Under the pieces are notes generated by a model, which saw only the letters and a program-made list of their open reading frames with translations, had not been told where the DNA came from and made no database searches. Positions 43,911 to 52,817 of a DNA stretch of 64,000 nt are shown here, one piece after another. The translations under genes were made by a program, and so were the position numbers. The stretch's first letter is position 1. The number at the start of each line of letters is the position of its first letter. Origin of the DNA: Variovorax sp. YR216 (lineage in GTDB: Bacteria; Pseudomonadota; Gammaproteobacteria; Burkholderiales; Burkholderiaceae_C). Location: contig NZ_FNRO01000028.1 in NCBI RefSeq assembly GCF_900107745.1, positions 1 through 64,000 on the forward strand, read 5' to 3'.

Positions 43911-45122
43911 TCAGCGTGCGAGGTTCTCGCCGATGATTCGCCGCACCGCATCCTCGGCAGTACTGTCTTGGCCGTCGAACACGGTTGTCACGGCCGCGGC
44001 GGGCCGCTGGATCTGGCCCAGGCGGGGGCCATCGCTCCGAGCCGTTTCGACCGAGACCTCCACGGAGAGGCCAATACGCAACGGATGCTGTGCAACCTCT
44101 TGCGGGTCGAGCAGGATGCGCACCGGCACCCTTTGCACCACCTTGATCCAGTTGCCCGTTGCGTTCTGGGCCGGCAGGAGCGCGAAGGCAGATCCTGTTC
44201 CCGCGCCCAGACCTGCTACCGTCCCGTGGTATTGCACGTCCTGGCCGTACAGGTCGGACATCAGCGTTGCGTCCAGCCCGATCCTGAGGTGGCGCAATTG
44301 CGCCTCCTTGAAATTGGCATCGACCCAGATGCCATCCAGCGGCACCACCGTCATCAGCGTGGACCCCGCCTGCACCCGTTGGCCGACCTGCACGCTGCGT
44401 CGCGCGACAAAGCCGTCGACCGGCGCGCGCACCTCCGCGCGCCGAAGCGCCAGATAGGCCTCGCGCACCCGTGCCGCCGCGCGCAAGACGTTGGGATGCC
44501 GCTCCACGCTCGTGCGATCGGTCAGCGATAGATTGGCCGCCAACTGGGCCTCGGCCGCCCGAGCCGCCGCACGGCTCGAGGTGAGCGCATTTCGGGCCGA
44601 GGTCAACTGCGAGCCGGCATGCTCGAATTCCTCTCGGCCCACGGCGCCGTCCTCCACCAGCGCTTCGCGGCGCCGAGCATCGAGTCGGGCGCGTGCGAGC
44701 TCGGATTCGAGCCGGCCGACCTCGGCCTGCCGCAGTGCGATTTGCGCGCCAAGTACCTCGTTGTTGGCATACAGCGTGCGGACCTCGCGCACCGTCTGCG
44801 CCAGTTGCGATTCAGCCTGCTCGAGCGCAAGGCGTGCGTCGGCCGGGTCGAGGCGCACGAGCGGCTGGCCGGCATGCACGAAGTCGGTGTCGTCGGCGAG
44901 CACCGCCAGCACCGTGCCGGCAACCTGCGGCGTGATCTGGATCATGTTGCCTTGCACATAGGCGTTGTCGGTGGTCACGGCGCTTCCGAAACCCAGCAGC
45001 CGAAAAGCAAGGAAGGCCAGCACGATGGCGACCGCCACGGATGTGACCACGACGCCAGCAGGGCGTCGAGATGGCTGGCCCTGAGGGGGCGGGGGGGTTG
45101 TCGCAGGAAGCGGTGCATTCAT
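43911..45122 (-). CDS. HlyD/EmrA-type membrane fusion protein
   Basis: A 403-residue periplasmic adaptor. A Pro-rich cytoplasmic start precedes one transmembrane helix (about 26-46, VVVTSVAVAIVLAFLAF), then the EmrA-like TTDNAYVQGNMIQI lipoyl-domain start, a long coiled-coil hairpin (about 85-215), and the second half VRAPVDGFVARRSVQVGQRV. It links the MFS permease to the outer-membrane factor. Its start overlaps the OMF stop (ATGA, 45119-45122). Confidence 0.93.
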   Translation of the reverse strand: MNAPLPATTPPPPQGQPSRRPAGVVVTSVAVAIVLAFLAFRLLGFGSAVTTDNAYVQGNMIQITPQVAGTVLAVLADDTDFVHAGQPLVRLDPADARLALEQAESQLAQTVREVRTLYANNEVLGAQIALRQAEVGRLESELARARLDARRREALVEDGAVGREEFEHAGSQLTSARNALTSSRAAARAAEAQLAANLSLTDRTSVERHPNVLRAAARVREAYLALRRAEVRAPVDGFVARRSVQVGQRVQAGSTLMTVVPLDGIWVDANFKEAQLRHLRIGLDATLMSDLYGQDVQYHGTVAGLGAGTGSAFALLPAQNATGNWIKVVQRVPVRILLDPQEVAQHPLRIGLSVEVSVETARSDGPRLGQIQRPAAAVTTVFDGQDSTAEDAVRRIIGENLAR

Positions 45123-46606
45123 GGATGAAACTCTCCGGCATGTCGCGGACGGCCATCCGGGTCGTCCGCCGTCGCGATGTATCCACCGCCCAACGCGCGC
45201 ATCAGTTCGGCCTGACTGTCGAGTGCCCGCGCTTGCAGGTCGGCCGCGGCGCGCCGTTGCGCGAGCACGCTGTTCTCTGCGCTCAGCACCACCAGGTACG
45301 AGCTGAGTCCCGCCTCGTAGCGCGCGACCGCGAGGCGATAGGCACGCTCCGCGAAAGCCTGCGCGCGCGTCTGGTCCTGCTGCTGGCGATCGATGGATTG
45401 CAGCGCGCTGATCTGGTCCGTCGCGTCACGCACGGCCTCCAGCAACGCTGCGTTGTAGGCGGCGATGGCCGCATCGAGGTCGGCGGCCTTTGCGCGCTGA
45501 TTGGCCCGAAGCCGGCCGGCGTCGAGGATTGGCAGCCGGATCGCCGGGCCGATGCCCATCGCGCGGCTTCCGCCTTCGAACAGGCGGTCGAGCCCCAACG
45601 CGTTGTAGCCGGCGAAGGCGACGAGGTTCACGCTTGGATAGAAGTCCGCGTGCGCCACGTCGAGTTCGCGTGCTGCCGCCTCGGCGCGACGGCGCGCGGC
45701 GTCGATGTCGGCGCGGCGCCCGAGCAGGTCGGCCGGCACATCGGCGGGCAGGGGCTGCGGCGCCAGTTGCGCGATGCGCGGGCGGAGCGCATCTGCCGCA
45801 CCAACCGGCTGCGCGGTGAGCGCGACGAGTGCATGACGGCGCGCCGCGATCTGTTCGTCCAGCGCCTCGATCGATTGGTGACTTTCGGGGATGGCCCCCT
45901 CGGCCTGCTGGAGCTCGACCGCGGTGTCCAGTCCGGCGCCGGTGCGCCGGCGCACGAGCGCGAGGACTTCGTTGCGTTGCGACAGTGCGCGCTCGGCCAC
46001 CTCGCGCAGCGCCAGCAGCCTTGACAGTTGCACGTAGCTGCGTACGACCTGGGACGCCAGAAGCAGCCGTGCCATGGCGGCGTCCGCCTGCGCTGCGCGA
46101 GCGTTGCCGAGCGCGGCGGCCAAGGCGGACCGGTTGCGCCCGAAGAAGTCGAGCTCCCAGCTCATTGCGAGCTGAACGGTCGTCAAGGCCTGTTGCGTGC
46201 CGCCGATGCTGGGCGGATACAGCGCATGCTCCGGAAAGCGCTGGTAGACGCTGTCGAAGCGGGCGGCGACGAGGGGGCGGTCTTCGGCGTCGATGCGCGC
46301 CGCAACCGCCCACGCGCGCCGCAACCGTGCGGCGGCGATCTCGAGCGACGGACTGTCCGCAAGCGCCTTCTCGACCAATGCGTCGAGCTCGGGATCGCGG
46401 AACACACGCCACCATGCCTCATCGACCGACGGGGCAGCGAGCTCGGGGCGAAGGCCAATGGCATCCGCCTCAAGCCGGCCAACTTGCGGTGGCAGTTGTT
46501 CGGGCAATGCACAGGCGGTCAACCACAAGGTGGGCACGGCGAAAACCAGTGCGGTGCGCTGACGGCGAATCGCATCCGATACACGGCGCAAGGAGACTGA
46601 ACCCAT
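45119..46606 (-). CDS. Outer-membrane efflux factor, NodT family
   Basis: A 495-residue TolC-like lipoprotein. The lipobox LTAC puts the acylated Cys at residue 32 after a hydrophobic signal. The body has the NodT/OprM features WWRVFRDPELDALVEKAL, then the paired long coiled-coil repeats (for example ADLLGRRADIDAARRRAEAA in shape) and a late S-Y-L-V-V-L-S-A-E-N segment. The start at 46606 avoids a 59-codon extension without homology. It is the first gene of the tripartite efflux operon. Confidence 0.92.
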   Translation of the reverse strand: MGSVSLRRVSDAIRRQRTALVFAVPTLWLTACALPEQLPPQVGRLEADAIGLRPELAAPSVDEAWWRVFRDPELDALVEKALADSPSLEIAAARLRRAWAVAARIDAEDRPLVAARFDSVYQRFPEHALYPPSIGGTQQALTTVQLAMSWELDFFGRNRSALAAALGNARAAQADAAMARLLLASQVVRSYVQLSRLLALREVAERALSQRNEVLALVRRRTGAGLDTAVELQQAEGAIPESHQSIEALDEQIAARRHALVALTAQPVGAADALRPRIAQLAPQPLPADVPADLLGRRADIDAARRRAEAAARELDVAHADFYPSVNLVAFAGYNALGLDRLFEGGSRAMGIGPAIRLPILDAGRLRANQRAKAADLDAAIAAYNAALLEAVRDATDQISALQSIDRQQQDQTRAQAFAERAYRLAVARYEAGLSSYLVVLSAENSVLAQRRAAADLQARALDSQAELMRALGGGYIATADDPDGRPRHAGEFHP

Positions 46607-46798
46607 GGACCCGATGGTCGGACAGCCGACGGCGCGCTTCTTTGATGAATCGCGTGGCTTTGGATCAAACCGATCACGCCGACGTGCAGTGCCAATCTTT
46701 GCCAGACAAGCGCCAATCACGCCTGCTTCATTCCATCGCATAGGCGACTGAGTCCGCAAGATGGACCTATCCGCGAACGTCAATTGCAGGAGATCACC

Positions 46799-47233
46799 AT
46801 GCTTCTTCCACTACCTCGACTTCCCGCCCCCTTCATCACCCTTGTGTGCACGGGAGTCCTTGCTCTTCCGATGCCTGCCGCCCGCGCGCATGACGCGGTC
46901 GAGGAAACCGTCTCGCCCAAGTTCTCGCAAGCGCTTCCCAATGTGCCGGGCAAGACGTTGACCACCCTGATCGTCGACTTTCCGCCGGGTGCCAAGGCGA
47001 AGCCGCACCGTCATGGAGAAGCCTTCGTCTATGCCTACGTGCTGAAGGGTGCATTGCGCAGCCAGATCAACGATGAAGCGCCGCGCGTTTACCACGCGGG
47101 CGACAACTGGTTCGAGCCGCCCGGCGTGCGTCATCCACTCACCGAGAACGCAAGCCGCTCGCAACCGGCGCGGTTGCTGGTGGTATTTGTCGCCAACACG
47201 GGCGACGCACTCAAGATTCCCGATCAACCTTGA
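46799..47233 (+). CDS. Secreted small cupin protein
   Basis: A 144-residue protein with a signal peptide (about 1-30, ending ARA) and a single cupin domain. The metal-site motif is KPHRHGEAFVYAYVLKG, with the second motif in PPGVRHPLTENAS. Catalytic activity is not identifiable; single-domain cupins of this form are common near AhpD-like genes. ATG at 46799 follows CAGGAG; a TTG 15 bases upstream is unlikely. It is followed at 12 bases by the AhpD-like gene, with which it probably forms an operon. Confidence 0.85.
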   Translation: MLLPLPRLPAPFITLVCTGVLALPMPAARAHDAVEETVSPKFSQALPNVPGKTLTTLIVDFPPGAKAKPHRHGEAFVYAYVLKGALRSQINDEAPRVYHAGDNWFEPPGVRHPLTENASRSQPARLLVVFVANTGDALKIPDQP

Positions 47234-47244
47234 AGGAGTACCTG

Positions 47245-47700
47245 ATGACACAGCGTCTGGATCACCAATCGATCGCGCCCGAAGGTATGCGCAGCCTCGG
47301 TGGCGTCTACATGTACGTGAACAAGTCGGGGCTGCCGCATGAGCTCATCGACCTGGTCTATCTGCGCGTGTCGCAGATCAACGGCTGTGCCTATTGCGTG
47401 GCCGCGCACTCCCGTGACTTGCTGAAAGCGGGCGTGCCGCCGGTCAAGCTGATGATGCTCAATGCCTGGCACGAAGCGGACATGGTGTTCTCGGCGCGCG
47501 AACGTGCCGCGCTGCAGTGGGCTGAATCGCTTACGCGCGTATCGGAAACCGGAGCGCCGCAGGCCGACTACGACGCGATGTCGGAGTACTTCACCGAGCG
47601 CGAGCGCGTGGACCTGACGCTCGCGGTGGGGCTCATCAATACCTACAACCGGCTTGCGATCGCCTTCCGGAAGACGCCGGAAGTTGCAATGCCCGGGTAA
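47245..47700 (+). CDS. Carboxymuconolactone decarboxylase-family (AhpD-like) protein
   Basis: A 151-residue all-helical AhpD-like protein. The redox motif is CAYC with the nearby His (Cys48, Cys51, His55: INGCAYCVAAH), and the preceding acidic residue is in L-I-D-L-V-Y. This is the alkylhydroperoxidase type, acting as a peroxidase or disulphide reductase rather than as a carboxymuconolactone decarboxylase, which lacks the CxxC. ATG at 47245 follows AAGGAG. A peroxide-defence role beside the secreted cupin is inferred. Confidence 0.87.
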   Translation: MTQRLDHQSIAPEGMRSLGGVYMYVNKSGLPHELIDLVYLRVSQINGCAYCVAAHSRDLLKAGVPPVKLMMLNAWHEADMVFSARERAALQWAESLTRVSETGAPQADYDAMSEYFTERERVDLTLAVGLINTYNRLAIAFRKTPEVAMPG

Positions 47701-47703
47701 GGG

Positions 47704-48363
47704 CTAGTCCTTGTGCGACGTCCATTGGCGGACGATGGTGGTCACGAGCTTTGTCACCATGAGGCGCGTGTCCGACCACTCCATGGTGCGCGTCATGCAC
47801 GGGAAAACGATCGTTCCGTGGACGGCTGCGATCAGCATGTCGGCCGCAAGTCGTGCAGGCATAGGGGGGGATGAAAGCGTCGCCCACAAGCCCTCGACGG
47901 TCTCGTAGTAGAGATCCAGGCTTTCCATCACCACGGACGATTGGCCGAAGGGTTGCGTGCCCGCGGGCACCGGCGCGGGCTGCGTGGATGCCGCGGGAAA
48001 GATCATCAGGAACTCGTCCATGTGACCGAGCCAGTACTCCGCGGCGCCTATGAACAGCTTCTCGACGCGCCGGGCGGGATCGCGGGTGCGGGCGATGAGA
48101 TGCCGCAGGTCCTGCGTTGCCGCGTGCATGTCGTGCGCGCGAATCTGAACGAACAGGTCCTGCTGGTGTGCGAAGTACTGGTAGATCGCACCCGGCGCGT
48201 AGCCGGCTTCGGCGGCGATGCGGCGCAGGGAGATGCGCGAATGGTCTTCCTCCTCGGCGAACAGCTTGCGTCCCGCGGCGATGAAGGCCTCGCGGACCTT
48301 TGCCTTGTCCTCGGGGGTGCGTGCGCGGCTGAGGACCTCGTTCTTCGGATGGCGAAAGGACAT
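47704..48363 (-). CDS. TetR-family regulator
   Basis: A 219-residue TetR-type regulator. The HTH is within residues 18-66: REAFIAAGRKLFAEEE, then ISLRRIAAEAGYAPGAIYQYFAHQQ. The C-terminal ligand domain is long and hydrophobic. I chose the start MSFRHPKNE at 48363; the upstream frame has no supporting ribosome site and overlaps the SCO gene antisense. It ends 3 bases from the convergent AhpD-like gene and is divergent from the SCO gene. The palindrome at 48475-48492 lies between them, so autoregulation and control of SCO are likely. Confidence 0.87.
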   Translation of the reverse strand: MSFRHPKNEVLSRARTPEDKAKVREAFIAAGRKLFAEEEDHSRISLRRIAAEAGYAPGAIYQYFAHQQDLFVQIRAHDMHAATQDLRHLIARTRDPARRVEKLFIGAAEYWLGHMDEFLMIFPAASTQPAPVPAGTQPFGQSSVVMESLDLYYETVEGLWATLSSPPMPARLAADMLIAAVHGTIVFPCMTRTMEWSDTRLMVTKLVTTIVRQWTSHKD

Positions 48364-48474
48364 GTTGCGTGGTGAGGCGCGAGGCGCACTGCGGAGGGAA
48401 TTGAAAAAGTATAGGCGCGGGCCGACGGGCAGCCCACGGCCCCAACCGTTGGGAGCGGGTAAGTCCCGAATAGT

Positions 48475-48492
48475 AATTGAACATGTGCAATT
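48475..48492. promoter_or_regulatory. 18-bp palindromic TetR operator
   Basis: AATTGAACATGTGCAATT is a palindrome of 18 bases with a single mismatched pair (positions 6 and 13). It lies 112 bases upstream of the TetR start and 44 bases upstream of the SCO start. This is the size and symmetry expected of a TetR operator, in the divergent region of exactly such a gene pair. Confidence 0.7.
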
Positions 48493-48535
48493 AATATCGC
48501 GCAATCTGCAAATCGGCAGCCTCTCGGGAGCAACC

Positions 48536-49138
48536 ATGCAACACGCCCCTGCGACGACCCCCGGGTCGTCGACGCCACCCACACCATCGTGCTGCTGCGG
48601 CAGCAACAAGGCACCCGCGGGTGACGCGCGGCCAGGGCCCATCGCTGGCACGTTCGAGCTGATCGACCACTTCGGACTGGCGGTGAGCGAGCGCAGCTAC
48701 GGCGACCGGCATCTGCTGGTGTTCTTCGGGTTCACCCACTGCGCAGTCGTCTGTCCACGCGAACTCGCCAAGCTCGGTCACGTACTCACCCTGCTGGGGC
48801 CGCTGGCTGCGCGGGTTCAGCCGCTCTACATCACGGTCGATCCTGCGCGGGACGACCCCGCCACGATGCGTCGATTTCTCGCGCGGTTCCCGGGCGACTT
48901 CGTGGGCCTGACCGGCTCGGCGGAACAGGTCGAGGCCGCGAAGAAGTCCTATCGAATCTTTGCGGCGCCAGTGGACGATCCGACCGCGCCTGACGGCTAC
49001 GTCGTGCCGCACACGGCGTTCAGTTATTTGATGGGGCCGGGTGGTCGGTACGAAACGCATTTCCCCGAGATCCGCAACGCCGAAACCATCGCCGGGAGCA
49101 TCCGGGCGCGCCTGGAACAAGGCGTTCCAGCTTTATGA
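48536..49138 (+). CDS. SCO1/SenC-family protein without a clear membrane anchor
   Basis: A 200-residue SCO-type thioredoxin-fold protein. The copper-binding ligands are Cys69 and Cys73 (THCAVVC) and the His in VVPHTAFSYLM. The N-terminus lacks a hydrophobic helix but has three consecutive Cys residues at 19-21 (PSCCCGSN), which may bind an extra metal ion. ATG at 48536 follows GGGAG. It is divergent from a TetR gene whose putative operator is just upstream. Whether it is cytoplasmic or exported by another route cannot be read here. Confidence 0.85.
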   Translation: MQHAPATTPGSSTPPTPSCCCGSNKAPAGDARPGPIAGTFELIDHFGLAVSERSYGDRHLLVFFGFTHCAVVCPRELAKLGHVLTLLGPLAARVQPLYITVDPARDDPATMRRFLARFPGDFVGLTGSAEQVEAAKKSYRIFAAPVDDPTAPDGYVVPHTAFSYLMGPGGRYETHFPEIRNAETIAGSIRARLEQGVPAL

Positions 49139-49217
49139 CCTCCGAGCGCTGACCCTACGGCGAGCCTAGCCGCACCAGCCAGAAAGTGGCAGGTCAGGGT
49201 AAACGCTAAGTGGATAA

Positions 49218-49231
49218 TTGAACGCGTTTAA
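49218..49231. promoter_or_regulatory. Near-palindromic AACGCGTT site
   Basis: TTGAACGCGTTTAA has a perfect 8-base core AACGCGTT and one mismatched outer pair. It lies 90 bases upstream of the TTG start of the TPP-enzyme operon, in an A/T-rich patch (TTTAAATATAG) that may contain the promoter. LacI- or GntR-type regulators often bind such CG-centred palindromes. No regulator gene adjoins, so the partner is unknown. Confidence 0.4.
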
Positions 49232-49283
49232 ATATAGTTCGGCCAACGCGGATAGCTTTCAACACGAGCCGTCCTTCTTTCTC

Positions 49284-49304
49284 GAGCCGCACCCGTTGCG
49301 GCTC
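49284..49304 (+). other. Leader stem-loop just upstream of the TPP-operon ribosome site
   Basis: Perfect 8-base arms GAGCCGCA and TGCGGCTC surround a 5-base loop, ending 4 bases before the CTGGAG ribosome site of the TTG-started first gene. The close spacing suggests an RNA element affecting translation or mRNA stability. No T-run follows, so a terminator is unlikely. Confidence 0.45.
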
Positions 49305-49320
49305 ACTCTGGAGAATTCTC

Positions 49321-51048
49321 TTGGCGAAACTCAACGGCGGTCAGGTCCTTGTGGAAGTGCTGCGGCGCTTCGGAATCGATACGGCATTCACGCTGCATGG
49401 CGGTCATCTGGATGCGGCCTATCAGGCCGCACGCGATGCGGGCATGCGCGTGATCGACACGCGGCACGAGCAAGCGGCGGGCTTCGCGGCATCGGCCTAT
49501 GCGCGCAGCAGCGGGCGGGTCGGGCTGGCGATGGTCACAGCGGGAGGCGGCATCACGAATGTGGTCTCGCCCGTGGCCAATGCACTCGCGGATTGCGTGC
49601 CGATGCTGATCATCGGCGGCGCCCCCGCGTTGCAGGACGTCGATGCGCTGCCGGTCAATGGCGGCGTCGACCAGATGGCTGTGATGCGCGCGATCACGAA
49701 GTGGGCCGTTCAAGTCCCTCACATCAACCGCCTCGCGGACTTGCTCGGGCAGGCGATCCGCAAGGCAGGCAGCGGCAAGCCCGGCCCGGTGTACGTCGAG
49801 GTGCCGATCGACATCATGTTCGGCCGCATCGAAGAAGCAGAGGTGCGCCATCTGGATGGAGACGTCGCGCCAGCGCGCCCCGCGCCGAACGCACAGGCCG
49901 TGGACCGGATCGTGGAAATGCTGCGAGGCGCGGAACGGCCGGTGATCCTCGCGGGCGGTGGCACGCTCTATTCGGGTTGCGCGAAGGAGTTGCGCGCGTT
50001 TGCCGAGCGCTCGGGCATTCCGGTGCTTACCAACGGCAAGTCGCGCGGCATCCTGCCGACCGATCACCCGCTCTGGGGTCGCGGCTATGCCACGCTCGCG
50101 CCTGCGCGGGGGCAGGGCCTCGTGCCCGATCTGCTGCTTGTGCTCGGCGCGCGCTTCGGCATCTACACCGGTGGCCGACGCAAGTCCTTCCTACCACCTG
50201 AAGCGAAGATCGTGCAGGTCGACATCGAGGGCGGCGACATCGGCCGTATCCGCGAAGCCGACCTCGCCGTGATCGCCGACTGCGGTGAAACCCTGCGCGC
50301 GCTGCTGCAGGCCACCGAGCGCAATCCGCTACCGGACACGCGTGACTGGGCCACTCGCCTGTGCGCGGTGGGCTCGGCATCGAAGCAGAATTTCGCCGCT
50401 GCTGCCAAGAGCGAGCGTGGCGCGGTGCATCCGTACCGCCTTGCACTGGCAGTGGCAAACGCAATCCCGCGCGACGCCGTCGTTTGCCTGGATGGTGGCG
50501 AATCGCACTCCTGGATCGACATGACGGCACATAGCGATGCGCCCGGCCGCTGGCTGGGACATGGGTATGTCGGCTCGATGGGCGAAGGACTCCCGCTGGC
50601 TGTCGGCGCGCAGGTCGCCAATCCGGGCCGGCGCGTGGTCTGCTTCACGGGCGACGGTTCGCTCGGCTTCAATTTCGCCGAGTTCGACACGTTCGTGCGG
50701 CATGGCTTGCCGGTGGTGGTGGTGGTCAACAACGACCAGATGTGGGGCATGTCCGCCCATGGGCAGGACCTGATGTACGGCGAAGGCAAGCGCATGGTGA
50801 GCGAGCTCGGCCGCACACGCTACGACCAGGCTGCGGCAGGCTTCGGCTGCCACGCCGAGTTTGTCGAAGACGTGGCGGATCTCGACGCGGCCATCGAGCG
50901 CGCGCTGGCCTCGAACAAGCCGGCGTGCGTCAATGTGATGACGGACCCGGGCGTGATGCATCCCATCACCCAGCGATTCGTCGGGCGCATGGCGGAGCAG
51001 GACGCGTCCCGCAACTTCGTTCCCTATGCCGACGACCTGGAGGCCTGA
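49321..51048 (+). CDS. TPP-dependent lyase, benzaldehyde lyase-like
   Basis: A 575-residue ThDP enzyme with the three-domain acetolactate-synthase fold. The N-terminal LHGGHLDAAYQAARD and DTRHEQAAGFAASAYAR place His29 and Glu50 at the positions of the catalytic His29 and Glu50 of benzaldehyde lyase (BAL). VTAGGGITNVVSPVANAL, then Gln in GGVDQMAV, also match BAL. The TPP motif is TGDGSLGFNFAEFDTF with the later VVNNDQM. BAL splits acyloins (benzoin-type alpha-hydroxyketones) to aldehydes. The start is TTG after GGAG. It is the first gene of a nine-gene operon. The substrate is unknown. Confidence 0.85.
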   Translation: MAKLNGGQVLVEVLRRFGIDTAFTLHGGHLDAAYQAARDAGMRVIDTRHEQAAGFAASAYARSSGRVGLAMVTAGGGITNVVSPVANALADCVPMLIIGGAPALQDVDALPVNGGVDQMAVMRAITKWAVQVPHINRLADLLGQAIRKAGSGKPGPVYVEVPIDIMFGRIEEAEVRHLDGDVAPARPAPNAQAVDRIVEMLRGAERPVILAGGGTLYSGCAKELRAFAERSGIPVLTNGKSRGILPTDHPLWGRGYATLAPARGQGLVPDLLLVLGARFGIYTGGRRKSFLPPEAKIVQVDIEGGDIGRIREADLAVIADCGETLRALLQATERNPLPDTRDWATRLCAVGSASKQNFAAAAKSERGAVHPYRLALAVANAIPRDAVVCLDGGESHSWIDMTAHSDAPGRWLGHGYVGSMGEGLPLAVGAQVANPGRRVVCFTGDGSLGFNFAEFDTFVRHGLPVVVVVNNDQMWGMSAHGQDLMYGEGKRMVSELGRTRYDQAAAGFGCHAEFVEDVADLDAAIERALASNKPACVNVMTDPGVMHPITQRFVGRMAEQDASRNFVPYADDLEA

Positions 51049-51049
51049 G

Positions 51050-51847
51050 ATGATCCACGTCAATCGACTCGAAGGGCGCGTTGCACTCGTCACAGGCGCG
51101 GGCTCCGGCATCGGCCACGCCATCTGCACGCGCCTCGCCGAAGAAGGCGCGAGGATCGTCGCGCTCGACCGCGACGCAGCCGCTGCGAACGCGACGGCGA
51201 CCGCGATCGGTGACGACGCCTATGCAGTGGCGGCCGACGTCGCCAATGTGGAGGACATGCAGCGCGCGGTCGCGGAAGTCGTGGAGCGCTTCGGGCGTCT
51301 CGACATCGCGGTCAATGCCGCAGGCGTCGGCGCCAGCAGCCTGCTGGTCGACACCCAGATGGAAACCTGGCAGCGCGTGATGGACGTGTGCCTGACCGGC
51401 GTCTTCGTGTCATCCCAGGCGCAGGCGCGCCAGATGATTGCGCAGGGCGGCCCAGCCGTGATCGTCAACATCGCATCGACCAATGCGCAGCAGCCCGGGG
51501 AAGGCCTTGCGGCCTACTGCGCGGCCAAGGCAGGGGTCGACATGCTCAGCCGCGTCGCGGCGCTCGAGCTCGCACCCTACGGCATCCGCGTCGCGGCTGT
51601 CGGACCGGGCCTCACTGACACGCCGATGGTGGCGCGCCTGCTCGCGAACCCTTCTGCGCGCGATGCGTTCCTCGACAACATCCCGGCCGGTCGGCCCGCG
51701 CGGCCAGAGGACATCGCGGCCGCGGTCGCTTTTCTCGCGAGCGACGATGCCGCGTACGTCACGGGGCAGACGCTCTACGTCGACGGCGGTGCATCGATGA
51801 TGCGCTACCCCAGCCTCGCGTCGCGGCGCGCAGGAGCGGCCGCATGA
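51050..51847 (+). CDS. Short-chain dehydrogenase/reductase
   Basis: A 265-residue SDR with the NAD(P)-binding motif VTGAGSGIGHAICTRL (about 14-29), a D at the end of the second strand (VALDRD) favouring NAD+, NAAGVG, the catalytic Ser in NIASTNAQQP, and the YCAAKAG Tyr/Lys pair. It begins 1 base after the TPP-enzyme stop, with GGAGG upstream. A secondary alcohol or diol would be oxidised to a ketone or acyloin that the preceding lyase could split. That is inference from the operon. Confidence 0.88.
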   Translation: MIHVNRLEGRVALVTGAGSGIGHAICTRLAEEGARIVALDRDAAAANATATAIGDDAYAVAADVANVEDMQRAVAEVVERFGRLDIAVNAAGVGASSLLVDTQMETWQRVMDVCLTGVFVSSQAQARQMIAQGGPAVIVNIASTNAQQPGEGLAAYCAAKAGVDMLSRVAALELAPYGIRVAAVGPGLTDTPMVARLLANPSARDAFLDNIPAGRPARPEDIAAAVAFLASDDAAYVTGQTLYVDGGASMMRYPSLASRRAGAAA

Positions 51848-52791
51848 AGGCGTTGGTCTATCTCGGCGACGCGAAGGTGCGTCAACTGAACGTGGCCTCG
51901 CCGCTTCCGCGTGCCGGCGAAGTGATGGTCACCGTCCTGCAGGCGGGCATCTGCGGCACCGACCTGTGCGTCGTGCGCGACGAGCGGCCGAAGGCGAATG
52001 CGCCGGTCACGCTCGGCCACGAGTTCGTCGGGCTGCGCCAGGACACAGGCGAGCGCGTCATCGTCAATCCGCTGCTCGCTTGCGGACGCTGCCGTGCCTG
52101 CGAGGAAGGCCGTCCGCATCTTTGCGAACGCCGCGAAGTCATCGGTGTCCACCGAGGCGGTGGGTTCGCGGAATCAGTGGCGGTGCCCGAAGCCAACCTC
52201 GTGCCGGCGGGCGACACCACGGCCGCTCAGGCTGCAATGGCAGACCCGATCGCGACTGCGCTGCATGCCTTCCGGCTCGCGCCTGAGCCCCGTGGGCCGG
52301 TCGCGATCATCGGGGCAGGCGCCATCGGCTTGTCGATGCTTTTCGTTCTCAAGCGCTTCGGCGTCGCGAACATCATGGTCGCCGACCTGTCCGACGAACG
52401 CCTGGCCTTCGCGCGCGAACTCGGCGCCGACAGCACCGTGGAGAGCATCGGCGGCGTGTACGACGTCGTCTACGACACCGTGGGCGCCGTCGCAACTCGG
52501 CGAGACGCGGCGATGAAGACCCGCGCCGGCGGTACTGCAGTGCTCGTGGGCCTGCACAGCGCCGATCTTTCGGTGCCCGCGGGTCCGCTGATTGGCGGCG
52601 AGCGCACCCTCAAGGGCTCGTTCGGCTACACGCCGGACGAGTTCCGCGAAGCCGTCGCGATGCTCCCGGACCTGGACACGCGCTGGGTCCACACCGTGCC
52701 TTTCGGTGAAGCCGAGGGCTTGTTCACCGCACTGATCGAAGGGCGTTCGCCGCCCGGGCATATTAAGTTGCAGATGCGCATGCGCGCCTGA
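51844..52791 (+). CDS. Zinc-dependent alcohol dehydrogenase
   Basis: A 315-residue medium-chain dehydrogenase, shorter than the usual 340-350. The catalytic zinc ligands are Cys37 (GICGTDLCVV), His59-Glu60 (LGHEFVG). The structural zinc motif is Cys80, Cys83, Cys86 and Cys94 (CGRCRACEEGRPHLC). The NAD-binding fold has GAGAIGLSMLFVL. It most resembles threonine/sorbitol/L-idonate-type dehydrogenases. The start overlaps the SDR stop (ATGA). It would oxidise another alcohol function in the same pathway. The substrate is not identifiable. Confidence 0.88.
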   Translation: MKALVYLGDAKVRQLNVASPLPRAGEVMVTVLQAGICGTDLCVVRDERPKANAPVTLGHEFVGLRQDTGERVIVNPLLACGRCRACEEGRPHLCERREVIGVHRGGGFAESVAVPEANLVPAGDTTAAQAAMADPIATALHAFRLAPEPRGPVAIIGAGAIGLSMLFVLKRFGVANIMVADLSDERLAFARELGADSTVESIGGVYDVVYDTVGAVATRRDAAMKTRAGGTAVLVGLHSADLSVPAGPLIGGERTLKGSFGYTPDEFREAVAMLPDLDTRWVHTVPFGEAEGLFTALIEGRSPPGHIKLQMRMRA

Positions 52792-52817
52792 TTCGAAACA
52801 TCCAAGGAGACGAAACC

